Positions 51,336 through 62,076 are shown, counted from the stretch's first letter. The stretch is 64,000 nt of DNA from Deltaproteobacteria bacterium (GCA_002748835.1 PDTL01000021.1:1-64000), one strand, 5' to 3'. The notes: generated by a model from the letters alone, not told the origin. Numbers and translations: made by a program.

Positions 51336-54328
51336 ATCAGCTCTCCAAAAGGCGCCTTCCAGGCCGCCACCAAGGTCTCCACGGGAAGCGATACCAGCGG
51401 GGTTTCGCCGTCACGAATCACCAGATCCGGCAACGCGGTTACCGTACCGATGCAGCGGCAGGCCAGTCCCTTGAAATGTTTTTCAAATACCTCCCAGTGT
51501 TCGGGTGCCACGGTCACGATAAACCGGCCCGCGGACTCGGAAAAAAGCCGCCGGTCCGCGCGCAGGTCCGGGTCCAGCACCGGAATCGCTGAAATATCCG
51601 CCTCCAGCCCCAGACGACCGCCCATGGCCACCATGGGCAGATGGACGCCAAGTCCTCCGCGGTATACACCATGAACCGATGCCACAAGGCCTTCGGCAAT
51701 CACCTGGGTCAGGGTTTTATACAGCACCTGAAAGGCCTTGAAATCCACCGTGGGCACCTGCGCACCCACATAACCGAGCAGCGCGTAATATTCCGATCCC
51801 CCGAGTTCATCTCGTGTCACCCCCAGCACATACACCCGGTCCCCGGGCATCTTGGCATCCAGGGTCACACAGGTGCTGATATCCGCAATGCGTCCCACGG
51901 CCGAAAACTGGAGGGTCTCTAAACCCGACACCTTCTGGGTCTGCCCGTATGCGCCGGTGAGATGACCGTCCACATACATGCTGTCTTTTCCGGACAACAG
52001 CGGAATGCCCCAGGCTTCCACCGCTGCTTTGAGGGCCTTGCACGAGCGCACCAGCTGGGCCGCCTTGAATGGACCATCCGGGTTGGTTTCCGGGTGATAC
52101 TGGATACTCGGCCAGCAATAATTGTCCACACCGCCGATATGATCCAGGGTACCGCCCACCGCCAGAATCCGGCGTACCGCCTCGTCAATGGTGCAGGCTG
52201 TCATGTGATAGGCGTCAATGGCCGAATAGGTGGGCAGCAGGGACTGGGAAAAGGCCAGCCCGTGATGTTTGGACAGTACCGGTCTTATCACTGCTGCATC
52301 AGATGGAATATCCCGGCCCGCGCCGGTCAGGGGCTTGATGATGCTGGTTCCCTGGACTTCATGGTCATACTGACGGACAATCCACTCCTTGGAGCAAATA
52401 TTCGGCTGGGCCAGCATATCCGTGATCAGACGGTTCCAGTCAGTTGGCATGCCGATCACCGGCTCCAAAAGTCCCCGGCTGGCCGGTGACGTCCACACCG
52501 CATCAAATTCCCACTGGGGAAAGCCCGCGGACAAGAGATCCATGTCAATGTAGGCGCAGGTTTCGCCGTTATAGGTCAAGTGCAGCTTGCCCGTATCCGT
52601 GTACCGGCCGATGACCGTGCTTTCGATAGCATGTTTTTCCGCCAGTGCCTGAAATCGGTCCAGGTGCTCGGGCTTTACGGAAAGGGTCATCCGCTCCTGG
52701 GATTCGGACACCCAGATTTCCCACTGGTCCAGCCCCTCATATTTGAGCGGGACTTTGTCCAGTGCCACTTCACAGCCATTGCTGAATTCAGCGGATTCGC
52801 CAATGGACGACGACAACCCACCCCCGCCGTTATCCGTGATAAAGGCAATCAGCCCTTCATCCCGTGCCTCGAGGATAAAATCATGCATCTTCTTCTGGGT
52901 ATAGGGGTCACCGATCTGCACATGCCCGGCAGGGGTGTTGGCGGAAAAGGTCTCTGAAGAGGCGGTCACACCGTGAATGCCGTCTTTGCCGACCCGGCCC
53001 CCGCACATGAGGATGTATTCACCGGCGGTGGTTTTCTTCTCGTGACCGGGCTTTCCCTTGACGGTTTTCGGCATCAGCCCGATGGCGGTCACAAAGACCA
53101 GACATTTTCCCAGGTAGCTCGGATGAAACATCACCTGCCCGAAACCCGTGGGAATCCCGCTTTTATTGCCCCCGTCCCTGACGCCTTCGATGACCCCGTC
53201 AAGCAGCCGCCGGGGATGGAGTTTCGGTTTCAGAGCTCCGTCATAATCCCGGGGGCCCACACAGTATCCGTAGCTGCCCATGATCAGGCGGGAACCGAGC
53301 CCGGTGCCCAGGGGATCCCGATAGACACCGACGATGCCGGTCATGGACCCGCCGTAGGCTTCCATATTTGACGGTGAATTGTGGGTCTCGCCGGTGATCA
53401 CATAGTGGGTCTCTTCGTCAAAAGCCCCCACACCGGCATTGTCCCACAACACGGAAATCACCCAGTCTTTTTCCGCCTGCAGTTTTTGGGTCGGCTGCTG
53501 GATACAGGTCTTGAACAGGTTGTCGTGGTGTTCGGTTTCGCCGGTTTCACCATCCATATACCGGAACAGGCCCCGGAAGGTATTGTGATTGCAATGGTCA
53601 CTCCGGGCCTGGGCCAGATATTCCAGTTCCACATCCGTGGGCGCGTCCAGCCCCATGGATCTGCGGTTGGCCTTGACATCCGGATCGGAAAAATACCGCC
53701 GGATCACCGGGATATCATTGACGTTCAATGCCAGATTCCGGGCATCGCTCACCGATTTCAGCACTGCATCCGATGCAATGGGAATCGGGGTTATCGTAGG
53801 CACGTGGTCTAACTTTACCCGGGGGATGATCAGGCCGATGCCCTGGTCCGGATCCCATTCCTCCCGGCTGTACACCCGCCATTGCTGGATGATATCGTTG
53901 GCCAGCAGTTCTTTTGCGATGGTCTCTGCATCGGTCCGTGTGAGATCCGCGCCCTGAAGGCAGTAGCGCCGGGAAGTATAGACCGCATCGCTGTCTGCGA
54001 GTCTGATGCCCAGCCCGTCCGCAATGGCTTCAATGGCCGTGCTGCCAGCCGTGTCCCGAACCCCCGGGCGAAATCCCACCCAGATGCACCAGTGAAAGTC
54101 ATTGGCAAGCGGCGTATAAGCGGAAACCTGGGTCACCGGGTTGGTGAAAATATCCGTGCGGATGGTTTCAAACTGCGCCTCTGTCAGGTTCACATCAAAG
54201 GTCAGAATATGCAGGGTCCGGATGTCTGACACATGAATGCCGAAATACTCTTTCGCTTTTTCTTTTATCCCCGCGCCTTCGGCATCCCTGAAGGCCGGTT
54301 TCATTCCGATTTCCAATCGTTTCTGCAT
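51332..54328 (-). CDS. purL: Phosphoribosylformylglycinamidine synthase with fused PurS-like N-terminus
   Basis: At 998 residues this PurL lies between small PurL (about 740) and the large single chain (about 1300). The first 190 or so residues appear to be a PurS-like module (LHILTFDVNLTEAQFETI, YTSRRYCLQGADLTRTDAETIAKELLA), followed by the two-fold PurL core (ARSDHCNHNTFRGLF, GETHNSPSNMEAYGGSMTG, GGGGLSSSIGESAEFSNG). The glutaminase is separate and follows with a 4-base overlap. The arrangement resembles the clade II FGAM synthase split before its glutaminase domain. It converts FGAR to FGAM using ATP. A start at 54304 is also possible. Confidence 0.9.
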   Translation of the reverse strand: MQKRLEIGMKPAFRDAEGAGIKEKAKEYFGIHVSDIRTLHILTFDVNLTEAQFETIRTDIFTNPVTQVSAYTPLANDFHWCIWVGFRPGVRDTAGSTAIEAIADGLGIRLADSDAVYTSRRYCLQGADLTRTDAETIAKELLANDIIQQWRVYSREEWDPDQGIGLIIPRVKLDHVPTITPIPIASDAVLKSVSDARNLALNVNDIPVIRRYFSDPDVKANRRSMGLDAPTDVELEYLAQARSDHCNHNTFRGLFRYMDGETGETEHHDNLFKTCIQQPTQKLQAEKDWVISVLWDNAGVGAFDEETHYVITGETHNSPSNMEAYGGSMTGIVGVYRDPLGTGLGSRLIMGSYGYCVGPRDYDGALKPKLHPRRLLDGVIEGVRDGGNKSGIPTGFGQVMFHPSYLGKCLVFVTAIGLMPKTVKGKPGHEKKTTAGEYILMCGGRVGKDGIHGVTASSETFSANTPAGHVQIGDPYTQKKMHDFILEARDEGLIAFITDNGGGGLSSSIGESAEFSNGCEVALDKVPLKYEGLDQWEIWVSESQERMTLSVKPEHLDRFQALAEKHAIESTVIGRYTDTGKLHLTYNGETCAYIDMDLLSAGFPQWEFDAVWTSPASRGLLEPVIGMPTDWNRLITDMLAQPNICSKEWIVRQYDHEVQGTSIIKPLTGAGRDIPSDAAVIRPVLSKHHGLAFSQSLLPTYSAIDAYHMTACTIDEAVRRILAVGGTLDHIGGVDNYCWPSIQYHPETNPDGPFKAAQLVRSCKALKAAVEAWGIPLLSGKDSMYVDGHLTGAYGQTQKVSGLETLQFSAVGRIADISTCVTLDAKMPGDRVYVLGVTRDELGGSEYYALLGYVGAQVPTVDFKAFQVLYKTLTQVIAEGLVASVHGVYRGGLGVHLPMVAMGGRLGLEADISAIPVLDPDLRADRRLFSESAGRFIVTVAPEHWEVFEKHFKGLACRCIGTVTALPDLVIRDGETPLVSLPVETLVAAWKAPFGELI

Positions 54329-54411
54329 GGTGTCGCCATTTCATTCATAGGGTCAGGTATCCCGGCGGGCGGATACTGCGTGCATCGCGTCTCATGACCC
54401 GGTTAACAAGG

Positions 54412-55494
54412 TCAGGGCCCTGCCGGCCCGCTTAACATCCGCATGATATCATTGAAAAACACCCATACCATCAGCAGCAGCAACAACGAGACCCCCACCT
54501 GCTGGGCGATCTCCCGGGTCCGTTTCCCCACTGGACGTCTCAAAATCGCTTCCATGGAAAAAAAGAACAAATGACCGCCGTCAAGCACCGGAATGGGAAG
54601 CAGATTCAAAATGGCCAGGTTGATACTGATGGCAGCAATGAATCCCAGCAGATTCACCATGCCTTCCTTCGCCTGTTCACCGGCCATCTGGGCGATCATG
54701 ATCGGTCCGCCGAGGGTTTTGGGCGATACCACGCCCTGAATGATTTTCACCACAGACAGCACGGTCAGACGCGTGATTTCCCAGGTCTGGACCACGCCTT
54801 TGACCATGGCCGCAAACACCCCCACCGGCACCTGAACCACAGCAGATGTATCAGAACCAATACCGATCAGATACCGGTTCACGGTTTCCCCAAACAGGTT
54901 CGTGTCTGCCGTGATCCTGGGTTTCAGGGTCAGGTTCAGCGTTTCAGCCCCTCTGCGGACATGGATGGCCACCGGTTTTCCTGCCGAATGCTGAATCAGG
55001 GCAGACATTTCCTGCCACGTGCTCACATCCCGGCCGTTCACAGCCAGAATGCGGTCGCCGAACGCGATGCCAGCCGCTTCGGCCGGCATACCCGGCTGCA
55101 GGGATCCCACCACAGGTTCCAGCTGGTACGTGCCCAGGGTCGCAAACAGCCCGAAAAAAATCACCGCTGCCAGCAGCCAGTTGAAAAACGGACCGGCGGC
55201 CACAATCAGCATGCGCTGCCAGAGCGGTTTATGGGTAAACGCATAGGAAATCAGCTCGGGTGCGATCTCCGCATCCGGTTCATCGCCCACCATTTTCACA
55301 TACCCACCCAGGGGGATGGCAGACAGCCGGTAATCCGTGATCCCCACGGTTTTACCGTAAATCCGGGGCCCAAACCCCAGGGAAAATTTTTCCACGCCCA
55401 CGCCGAACAGACGCGCCACAAGAAAATGCCCCAGCTCATGAAAAAAAATCAGAACACCGAGGACCACCACCAGGGTTGTAATACTTGTTGTCAT
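54412..55494 (-). CDS. rseP: Site-2 membrane metalloprotease RseP
   Basis: This 360-residue intramembrane zinc protease has HELGH in the first membrane segment, one PDZ domain (VVGSLQPGMPAEAAGIAFGD) and the LDGGHLFFFSMEA motif with the third zinc ligand. E. coli RseP has two PDZ domains; this has one, as in many other phyla. It cleaves anti-sigma factors and signal peptides within the membrane. It lies 6 bases after dxr, the usual order. Confidence 0.95.
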   Translation of the reverse strand: MTTSITTLVVVLGVLIFFHELGHFLVARLFGVGVEKFSLGFGPRIYGKTVGITDYRLSAIPLGGYVKMVGDEPDAEIAPELISYAFTHKPLWQRMLIVAAGPFFNWLLAAVIFFGLFATLGTYQLEPVVGSLQPGMPAEAAGIAFGDRILAVNGRDVSTWQEMSALIQHSAGKPVAIHVRRGAETLNLTLKPRITADTNLFGETVNRYLIGIGSDTSAVVQVPVGVFAAMVKGVVQTWEITRLTVLSVVKIIQGVVSPKTLGGPIMIAQMAGEQAKEGMVNLLGFIAAISINLAILNLLPIPVLDGGHLFFFSMEAILRRPVGKRTREIAQQVGVSLLLLLMVWVFFNDIMRMLSGPAGP

Positions 55495-55500
55495 ACGCTG

Positions 55501-56649
55501 CTATCCCGACTGCGGCAGGCCAGAGACAAACGCGCGCGCCCAGGCATCAGCCGCCAGAATGGTTTCCAGATCCGGATCTGCTGTCATGTCATGGGCATCC
55601 ATGGCCCGACAGATGCGATCCGGGATGTCGATAAAACGAATCCGGTCCGTTAAAAAATCCGCCACAGCCGCCTCATTGGCGGCATTCATCACCGCCGGCA
55701 GCGTACCGCCGGCCCGGCAGGCGGAAAACGCCAGCGCAAGGCAGGGGAACCGGTCCAGATCCGGTGCTTCAAAGGTCAGGGCAGAAAGTGCCGCCCAGTC
55801 AGGAACCGGCAGCTTGAGCGGGAGCCGCTCTGGAAAAGAGAGCGCATAGGCAATGGCCCCTCTCATATCCGGCATACCCATCTGCGCCAGCACCGAGCCG
55901 TCCTGGTACGCCACCATGGAATGAACGATGCTCTGGGGGTGCACCACCACCTTGATCTGTTCCGGCGCCACATCAAACAGATACCGGGCCTCGATCACTT
56001 CCAGCCCCTTGTTCATCAGGGTTGCGGAATCAATGGTGATCTTGTCGCCCATGACCCATGTGGGGTGATTCAGGGCATCGGCCCTTGTAATTTCAGGAAA
56101 TTTCGATTTTTCCCAGGTGCGGAACGGCCCGCCGGACGCGGTCAGAATCAGCTGGTCCACCTGCCCTCCGGTCAGACACTGGAAAATCGCACTGTGCTCA
56201 CTGTCCACCGGCAGGATCCGCACGCCAGCAGCCTGGGCAGCGGCCATCACCAGGGGCCCTGCCATGACAAGGGTCTCCTTGTTGGCAAGGGCCACGTCTT
56301 TTTTTGCCTTGATGGCGGCCAGGGTCGGCATGAGTCCGGCCCCGCCCACAATGGCGGAAACCACGGTATCTGCCGTGCTGTGGGCCGCTGCCTGACAATA
56401 CCCGGCTTTTCCCCAGAGAATCTCCACAGCGCTGTCCGGTGGCAGCAGGGCAGCGAGCTGGTCTGCTTTTTCCGCATTCAGAACCACGGCCACTTCCGGG
56501 CGAAATTCCTGAATCTGCCGCGCCAGCAGGTCCACCTGGGTCGCGCCGGCCAGGGCAACCACATCAAAGGATTCCGGAAACCGCGCAACCACATCTAACG
56601 TGCTCCGGCCAATAGAGCCAGTAGCGCCCAGTATACTCAGTCGCTTCAT
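55501..56649 (-). CDS. dxr: 1-deoxy-D-xylulose 5-phosphate reductoisomerase
   Basis: Dxr (382 residues) makes 2-C-methyl-D-erythritol 4-phosphate, the committed step of the MEP isoprenoid pathway. Visible are the NADPH fold GATGSIGRSTLDVV, the metal-binding PVDSEHSAIFQCL and TASGGPFR. The start at ATG 56649 is the first giving the conserved MKRLSILGATG; longer frames run into cdsA. Isoprenoid product feeds uppS nearby. Confidence 0.96.
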   Translation of the reverse strand: MKRLSILGATGSIGRSTLDVVARFPESFDVVALAGATQVDLLARQIQEFRPEVAVVLNAEKADQLAALLPPDSAVEILWGKAGYCQAAAHSTADTVVSAIVGGAGLMPTLAAIKAKKDVALANKETLVMAGPLVMAAAQAAGVRILPVDSEHSAIFQCLTGGQVDQLILTASGGPFRTWEKSKFPEITRADALNHPTWVMGDKITIDSATLMNKGLEVIEARYLFDVAPEQIKVVVHPQSIVHSMVAYQDGSVLAQMGMPDMRGAIAYALSFPERLPLKLPVPDWAALSALTFEAPDLDRFPCLALAFSACRAGGTLPAVMNAANEAAVADFLTDRIRFIDIPDRICRAMDAHDMTADPDLETILAADAWARAFVSGLPQSG

Positions 56650-56674
56650 TTGTTCACACATTCCAGGAAAAAGC

Positions 56675-57478
56675 TTACACCAGCCAGGCATGGATGCCAT
56701 AGGCAACCGGTGCGGCAAACAAAAGCGCATCAATCCGGTCCAGCAGGCCGCCGTGCCCTGGCAGCAGGGCCCCGGAATCTTTTACCCCGGCCAGCCGTTT
56801 CTGAACTGACTCAAACAGATCCCCCACCGGCGCGATCACCGGAATCAGCGTTCCCATGACGATCATCATGCCCCAGCCCATGGCTGGAAAAAAAATCAGC
56901 TTGAACAGAAAAGCCGCAACCACGGACAGTCCCACACCACCGGCAAACCCCTCAACGGTTTTTCCCGGACTGATGTCCGGGCAGAGCTTGAGGCTGCCGA
57001 AATAGGTGCCCGCATAATAGGCCCCGGTATCTGCGGCGGCCACCAGGAAGAGGACCAGAAACACCCATGACACGCCGTGATACGCCAGGCGCAGCATCAT
57101 GAGAAAACTCAAGAGAAAGGGGATGTAGATCAGACCGAGGATCTGGCGGGCAAATAGATCTGTAAAGTTGTCTGTTTTCGTAAATTCACGGAACCCCAGG
57201 AAGGCGGCCGCAAACAGGCCGACAACCAAACCGGCAGACAGCCCGCCCACACCGCCCAGGGCCGCCGCGGCCACCATAACCGGCGCCGTGGCCAGGTTGA
57301 GGATCCGGAACGGCGCCGTGATGGGAACATTCGGAAACAGCATGCCGTGATATTCATGAAGCGCCAGCACACTGACGCCGGCAATGAGAACCCAAAACAG
57401 AAAAGCCCCGCCTTTCAGGATCAGAAAGATCAGAAAAGGAAGGGCCACGAGTGCCGTCAGCCACCGTTTTAAATGCAT
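56675..57478 (-). CDS. cdsA: Phosphatidate cytidylyltransferase
   Basis: This 267-residue integral membrane enzyme has about eight hydrophobic segments and the CDP-DAG synthase signature near its C-terminus (SPGKTVEGFAGGVG, VGDLFESVQKRLAGVKDSG, LPGHGGLLDRIDALLFAAPV). It makes CDP-diacylglycerol for phospholipids. Start ATG 57478 follows AAGGA; the long upstream extension is not coding-like. Confidence 0.95.
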   Translation of the reverse strand: MHLKRWLTALVALPFLIFLILKGGAFLFWVLIAGVSVLALHEYHGMLFPNVPITAPFRILNLATAPVMVAAAALGGVGGLSAGLVVGLFAAAFLGFREFTKTDNFTDLFARQILGLIYIPFLLSFLMMLRLAYHGVSWVFLVLFLVAAADTGAYYAGTYFGSLKLCPDISPGKTVEGFAGGVGLSVVAAFLFKLIFFPAMGWGMMIVMGTLIPVIAPVGDLFESVQKRLAGVKDSGALLPGHGGLLDRIDALLFAAPVAYGIHAWLV

Positions 57479-57522
57479 GCGTATTCTATCCTTTGTCAGG
57501 ATGTTCGAAGGGTTGAATCCAC

Positions 57523-58248
57523 CTATCCATTCACCTTGCCAAACCGACGATCCCGATGCTGATAGGCCTTGAGGATTTCCACATATTCGGTTTCCGAAAA
57601 ATCCGGCCACAGGGTGTCGGTGAAAAAAATTTCCGTATAGGCCAGCTGCCAGAGCAGAAAATTGCTGATCCGCATCTCTCCGCTGGTTCGGATCATTACA
57701 TCCGGGTCTGGCAGGGACCGGGTAAACAGATGATCTGAAATCGTCTGTTCATCAATGGCATCCGGAGCCAGCGCGTTTTGTGACACCGCCCCGGCAATGG
57801 CGCGGACCGCATGGACCAGCTCCGAGCGCCCGCCATAGCTGAGCGCCAGATTGAGAACCATGGCCTGATTGTTCGCGGTCATCTCAAGCGTCTGGTGCAA
57901 GGGGGCCTGCACTGATGCCGGCAGCCGGTCCATCTCACCGATCACTGACAGCCGAATATCGTTATCTGAAAGAAGCGCCCGTTCCTCAACGAGGAATTTC
58001 TTGAGGAGCCGCATCAACGCGTCCACTTCAGACCGGGGACGGCCCCAGTTTTCTGTGGAAAACGCGTACAGGGTCAGCACCGGAATGCCAAGACGCCGGG
58101 TCATTTTTACGATCCGGCGAACCACCTCTGCCCCCTGTTCATGACCGATCACACGGTTTTTCAGCCGTTTTTTTGCCCAGCGGCCGTTTCCATCCATGAT
58201 CATGGCCACGTGCGTCGGAAGACGGGCCGGATCCAGATCCGGCGGCAT
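57523..58248 (-). CDS. uppS: Undecaprenyl diphosphate synthase
   Basis: This 241-residue cis-prenyltransferase has AMIMDGNGRWAKKR with the catalytic Asp, LTLYAFSTENWGRP, and the C-terminal DVMIRTSGEMRISNFLLWQLAYTE and WPDF blocks. It builds the C55 lipid carrier for peptidoglycan and surface polysaccharides. ATG 58248 lies just after the frr stop; a TTG at 58266 overlapping frr is an alternative. Confidence 0.96.
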   Translation of the reverse strand: MPPDLDPARLPTHVAMIMDGNGRWAKKRLKNRVIGHEQGAEVVRRIVKMTRRLGIPVLTLYAFSTENWGRPRSEVDALMRLLKKFLVEERALLSDNDIRLSVIGEMDRLPASVQAPLHQTLEMTANNQAMVLNLALSYGGRSELVHAVRAIAGAVSQNALAPDAIDEQTISDHLFTRSLPDPDVMIRTSGEMRISNFLLWQLAYTEIFFTDTLWPDFSETEYVEILKAYQHRDRRFGKVNG

Positions 58249-58255
58249 GACAGGA

Positions 58256-58813
58256 TCAGACTTCAAGAATTTCTTTCTCTTTTTCCTGATACAAGGTGTC
58301 GATCTGCTTCACATGGTCATCGGTGAGCTTCTGTACCCGATCCTGGCCTTTGAACATGTCGTCTTCCGCAATGTCACCGTCTTTTTTCAGAGACTTCAGC
58401 ATTTCATTGGCGTCCCTGCGGATGTTCCGGACAGCAACCCGGTACTCCTCGCAGGTTTTCCCCACCTGTTTGACGATCTCCTTGCGCCGTTCTTCTGTCA
58501 GCGGCGGAATCGACACCCGGATGATCTTGCCGTCGTTTGAGGGGGTCAGGCCGATGTTGGCTGCCAGAATCCCTTTTTCGATATCCTTGAGCACCGTGGC
58601 ATCCCACGGCTGAATGGTGATGAGCCGGCTTTCAGGGATGGCCAGGGATGCCATCTGGGCCAGCGGTGTCGGTGTGCCGTAGTAATCGACCCGAACACTG
58701 TCCAGCAAGGTCAGAGAAGCGCGTCCGGTTCTCACTTTTTTCATTTCAGCATCAAGGGACTCAAGGGTTTTCCCCATCCGTTCCTTTGCATCCTGATACA
58801 CATCTTCAATCAT
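58256..58813 (-). CDS. frr: Ribosome recycling factor
   Basis: Frr of 185 residues, the standard length, shows VRTGRASLTLLDSVRVDYYGTPTPL and the C-terminal DRVQKLTDDHVKQIDTLYQEKEKEIL. With EF-G it splits post-termination ribosomes. It follows pyrH by 61 bases in the conserved rpsB-tsf-pyrH-frr order. Confidence 0.98.
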   Translation of the reverse strand: MIEDVYQDAKERMGKTLESLDAEMKKVRTGRASLTLLDSVRVDYYGTPTPLAQMASLAIPESRLITIQPWDATVLKDIEKGILAANIGLTPSNDGKIIRVSIPPLTEERRKEIVKQVGKTCEEYRVAVRNIRRDANEMLKSLKKDGDIAEDDMFKGQDRVQKLTDDHVKQIDTLYQEKEKEILEV

Positions 58814-58874
58814 GGTCGCCTGCCTTTGTCTGTATGAATGCCGCTAGCATCCGCAGTCCGTCCGGTCATCCCGA

Positions 58875-59588
58875 TCAGTCAATCCGCGTTCCCTGTTCTT
58901 CACCTGTTACCACGCGCTTCATGTTGCCGGCGCCCATCAGATTAAAGACCACCATGGGCAAATCGTTGTCCATGGCCAGGGAAACAGCGGTCATGTCCAT
59001 CACATTCAGATGGCGTTCCACCACTTCCCGGTAGCTGATGTGCCGGATGAAGGCTGCGTCCGGGTTTTTCACAGGATCCGAATCATAGACACCTTCCACC
59101 TTGGTGGCCTTCATCAGGATTTCCGCATGGATCTCCTGTGCCCGGAGCACGGCGGCCGTATCTGTGGTAAAATACGGACTGCCAGTACCGGCCGCAAAGA
59201 TAACGATGCGCCCTTTTTCCAGGTGCCGTACCGCCCGCCGCAGAATAAACGGTTCCGCCACTTCATGCATGGAGATCGCCGTCTGCACCCGTGTGGGCAT
59301 CCCGGCTTTTTCCAGAGCATCCTGAAGTGCCAGGCTGTTAATGACCGTGGCGAGCATCCCCATATGATCGGCGGATGCCCGGTCCATACCGTAGGAACTG
59401 GCAGCAATCCCCCGGAAGATATTGCCGCCGCCTACAACAATCGCCAGTTGAACCCCCAGCTCGGCCAGCGTGGCGATCTCTTCCGCCACATACTGAATGG
59501 TCGCCGGTTCAATGCCGTAGCCCTGATTTCCCATCAGGGCTTCTCCGCTCAACTTGAGCAGTACACGGCTGTATGTTGGCTGCGTCAC
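58875..59588 (-). CDS. pyrH: UMP kinase
   Basis: This 237-residue hexameric UMP kinase has [24 protein letters not shown] and [24 protein letters not shown] 59588 is chosen because GGGAG lies nine bases upstream and the frame opens with the conserved block soon after; a GTG at 59642 would overlap tsf. It makes UDP for pyrimidine supply. Confidence 0.96.
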   Translation of the reverse strand: MTQPTYSRVLLKLSGEALMGNQGYGIEPATIQYVAEEIATLAELGVQLAIVVGGGNIFRGIAASSYGMDRASADHMGMLATVINSLALQDALEKAGMPTRVQTAISMHEVAEPFILRRAVRHLEKGRIVIFAAGTGSPYFTTDTAAVLRAQEIHAEILMKATKVEGVYDSDPVKNPDAAFIRHISYREVVERHLNVMDMTAVSLAMDNDLPMVVFNLMGAGNMKRVVTGEEQGTRID

Positions 59589-59592
59589 TGCA

Positions 59593-60192
59593 CTAGTCTC
59601 CCAGCTGGAATCGTGCAAACTGACGAATCTGAATATTTTCACCCAGCTTGGCCACGGCGTCCGTCAACAGATCCTGAATCGTGGTTTTCGGATCCCGAAT
59701 GTAGGGCTGGGTCATCAGACAGTTGTCCTTGAAGAATTTGTTCATCTTTCCTTCAACGATCTTGTCAATCATGTTTTCCGGCTTGCCGGACTCGAGCACC
59801 TGGCCCTTGTAGACCTCCCGCTCACGCTCGATCAAATCCGCAGGAATATCTTCCTGATTCAGGCCGGCCGGTGCGGATGCCGCAATGTGCATGGCAATAT
59901 TGTTGACCAGTTCCTTGAAGGCATCGCTTTTGGCTACAAAATCGGTTTCACAGTTCACTTCCACCAGCACACCGATTTTTCCGCCCTGATGAATATAGGC
60001 GTGCACCAGGCCTTCTGCAGTTGCGCGGCCCGCACGCTTCTGCGCGGCTGCCAGCCCTTTTTTGCGCAGAAAGTCAATCGCTTTTTCCATGTCGCCGTCG
60101 CATTCCTTGAGCGCCGCCTTGCAGTCCATGATGCCGCAGCCGGTTTTACCCCGCAGCTCTTTTACCATTCCCGCACTGATTTCCATTGACAT
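59593..60192 (-). CDS. tsf: Elongation factor Ts
   Basis: EF-Ts of 199 residues, the short form without the full C-terminal coiled-coil domain of E. coli (283 residues). The TDVP-like contact region appears as [35 protein letters not shown] is also diagnostic. It recharges EF-Tu with GTP. AGGAG precedes the ATG; 12 bases separate it from rpsB. Confidence 0.97.
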   Translation of the reverse strand: MSMEISAGMVKELRGKTGCGIMDCKAALKECDGDMEKAIDFLRKKGLAAAQKRAGRATAEGLVHAYIHQGGKIGVLVEVNCETDFVAKSDAFKELVNNIAMHIAASAPAGLNQEDIPADLIEREREVYKGQVLESGKPENMIDKIVEGKMNKFFKDNCLMTQPYIRDPKTTIQDLLTDAVAKLGENIQIRQFARFQLGD

Positions 60193-60204
60193 ATTCAGCA
60201 GCTC

Positions 60205-61038
60205 CTATTCTGCAGTTGCTTCGTTTTCAGATTGCTTGCGGATGACTTCTACAACGGGGCCGTCACCCGCACCATCGGGGGAGGCAATGATTTCTTCTCT
60301 TGCTTCCTCCGCCATTTCATTCAGTTTATCGGTCTGGGCCTGGCGGGTTTCCAGGAACACCTTGCGGCCTTCGATGGCAGCATCGGCCAGACGGGAAGTG
60401 ACCAGGCGCACGGCGCGGATCGCATCGTCGTTGCCCGGGATCACGTAGTCGATATCATCCGGATCACAATTGGTGTCGACCAGGGCCACGATGGGAATAT
60501 TCAGACGCTTGGCTTCCCGCACGGCAATGGACTCTTTTTTCGGGTCCACGATCACGATGACACCCGGCATGGCGTCCATGCCGCTGATACCACCGATGGC
60601 ATCGGTCAGTTTCATCCGCTCTTTCCCGAGCTTGATGGCTTCTTTTTTGGGAAACAGGTCAATGGTGCCGTCATTGTGGATTTCATTCAGATAATGAAAC
60701 CGCTTGATGCTCTGACGGATGGTTTCAAAGTTGGTCAGCATGCCGCCCAGCCAGCGATTCTGTACATAGTACATTTCCGCGCGGTTCGCTTCTTCATAGA
60801 TGGATTCGCGGGCCTGCTTCTTGGTACCGACAAACAGCACCGACTTGCCGCTTGCGGCAACGCTTTTGATAAAATCATGCGCCTCACGATACATACGCAC
60901 CGTCTGCTGAAGGTCAATGATATAAATGCCGTTACGGGCACCGAAGATATACGGTTTCATCTTGGGGTTCCAGCGACGGGTCTGATGTCCGAAATGAACA
61001 CCAGCTTCGAGCAACTCACGCATGGTAATGTACGCCAT
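60205..61038 (-). CDS. rpsB: 30S ribosomal protein S2
   Basis: S2 of 277 residues starts [27 protein letters not shown] and contains [15 protein letters not shown] and the acidic C-terminal tail (about 30 residues longer than E. coli S2). GGAG precedes the ATG. It heads the translation operon. The 168-base leader (61039-61206) has a promoter and room for autogenous control, as known for rpsB in other bacteria. Confidence 0.98.
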   Translation of the reverse strand: MAYITMRELLEAGVHFGHQTRRWNPKMKPYIFGARNGIYIIDLQQTVRMYREAHDFIKSVAASGKSVLFVGTKKQARESIYEEANRAEMYYVQNRWLGGMLTNFETIRQSIKRFHYLNEIHNDGTIDLFPKKEAIKLGKERMKLTDAIGGISGMDAMPGVIVIVDPKKESIAVREAKRLNIPIVALVDTNCDPDDIDYVIPGNDDAIRAVRLVTSRLADAAIEGRKVFLETRQAQTDKLNEMAEEAREEIIASPDGAGDGPVVEVIRKQSENEATAE

Positions 61039-61156
61039 CTTTTTTCTCCATTCTGATAAAAATAAGGTTGTTCATCCGCCTTCTTCATCCGGCCTGCCGA
61101 CCCGAAAAGCCGTCTTTCTCTTTCCAGGCACCTGGGAGACCGTCCAAAGACGTGAG

Positions 61157-61186
61157 ATAGTAAGTAAATCCAAATTTATTTAACAA
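61157..61186 (-). promoter_or_regulatory. Promoter of the rpsB-tsf operon
   Basis: On the minus strand TTGTTA (61186-61181) and TACTAT (61162-61157) are 18 bases apart, giving a leader of about 110 bases before rpsB. Confidence 0.4.
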
Positions 61187-61206
61187 AGCCGCCGCGTTTC
61201 CGCAAC

Positions 61207-62076
61207 CTATTTTTTGCGCAGCTCGACCACCCGGTCCAGACCGGCAAAATCCTTAAAAAACACCGGGTCTTCAAAACCACCTGCAGCTGCGGCGGCCGCC
61301 CGCAGGCCAGGCTGCTGATCCCACCCCATTTCCATAAGGAGATACCCGCCCGGTTTCAGCACCTGGCCCGCCGCATGGATCAGATGCCGCAGACAGTCCA
61401 GACCGTCCGGCCCGCCGTCCAGAGCCGCGATCGGTTCATGTTCTGCCACCTCTTTCTGCAGTCCGGGAATATCTGCGGTGGGAATATAAGGAGGATTACT
61501 GACCACCAGATGGAATTCGGCCCGGGATCCCACGGCAGACAGCCAGTCAGCCCGAAGCAGATCCACCCGGTCTGACACGCCGAGTCGGCGGACATTGCGC
61601 TGCGCTGTCTTCAGGGCGCCGGCTGAGCGTTCCACGGCCAGATACCGGTGATCGGGGCGCTCCATGGCAAGCGCTATCACAATGGCACCTGACCCGGTTC
61701 CCAGATCCACAACCGAATACGGCAGATTCCCTGCTGCAGGCAGTCGTTTCACGGCACACGCTACCAGACGTTCGGTTTCCGGACGCGGGATCAGGACTGA
61801 CGGATCCACCGACAGTTCAAACGTCCAGAAACCCTGGGTACCGATCATATAGGCAACCGGCTCTCCGGCCACCCGTCGCTGAACAAGGGTTTTGAAGCCG
61901 GCCAGTTCACCCGGCTCCAGGGGCTGATCAAATTGAAGAAACAAATCCAGCCGGGTCAGCCCCAAAGCATGGGCCAGCAGCAGTTCAGCTGTCAGTCGCG
62001 GGCTGTCCACCGCATACCGAGAAAAATAGGGCGTTGCCCAGGTGAGCAGCCGCCGGATCGTCCAGGGTTCATCCAA
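61207..62076 (-). CDS. prmC: Release factor glutamine methyltransferase PrmC
   Basis: PrmC of 289 residues methylates the glutamine of the GGQ motif of release factors. It has [16 protein letters not shown] and the catalytic [11 protein letters not shown] (NPPY). The only in-frame start near the 5' end is TTG 62076, overlapping the prfA stop by 8 bases, which indicates coupling with its substrate gene. Confidence 0.95.
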   Translation of the reverse strand: MDEPWTIRRLLTWATPYFSRYAVDSPRLTAELLLAHALGLTRLDLFLQFDQPLEPGELAGFKTLVQRRVAGEPVAYMIGTQGFWTFELSVDPSVLIPRPETERLVACAVKRLPAAGNLPYSVVDLGTGSGAIVIALAMERPDHRYLAVERSAGALKTAQRNVRRLGVSDRVDLLRADWLSAVGSRAEFHLVVSNPPYIPTADIPGLQKEVAEHEPIAALDGGPDGLDCLRHLIHAAGQVLKPGGYLLMEMGWDQQPGLRAAAAAAGGFEDPVFFKDFAGLDRVVELRKK

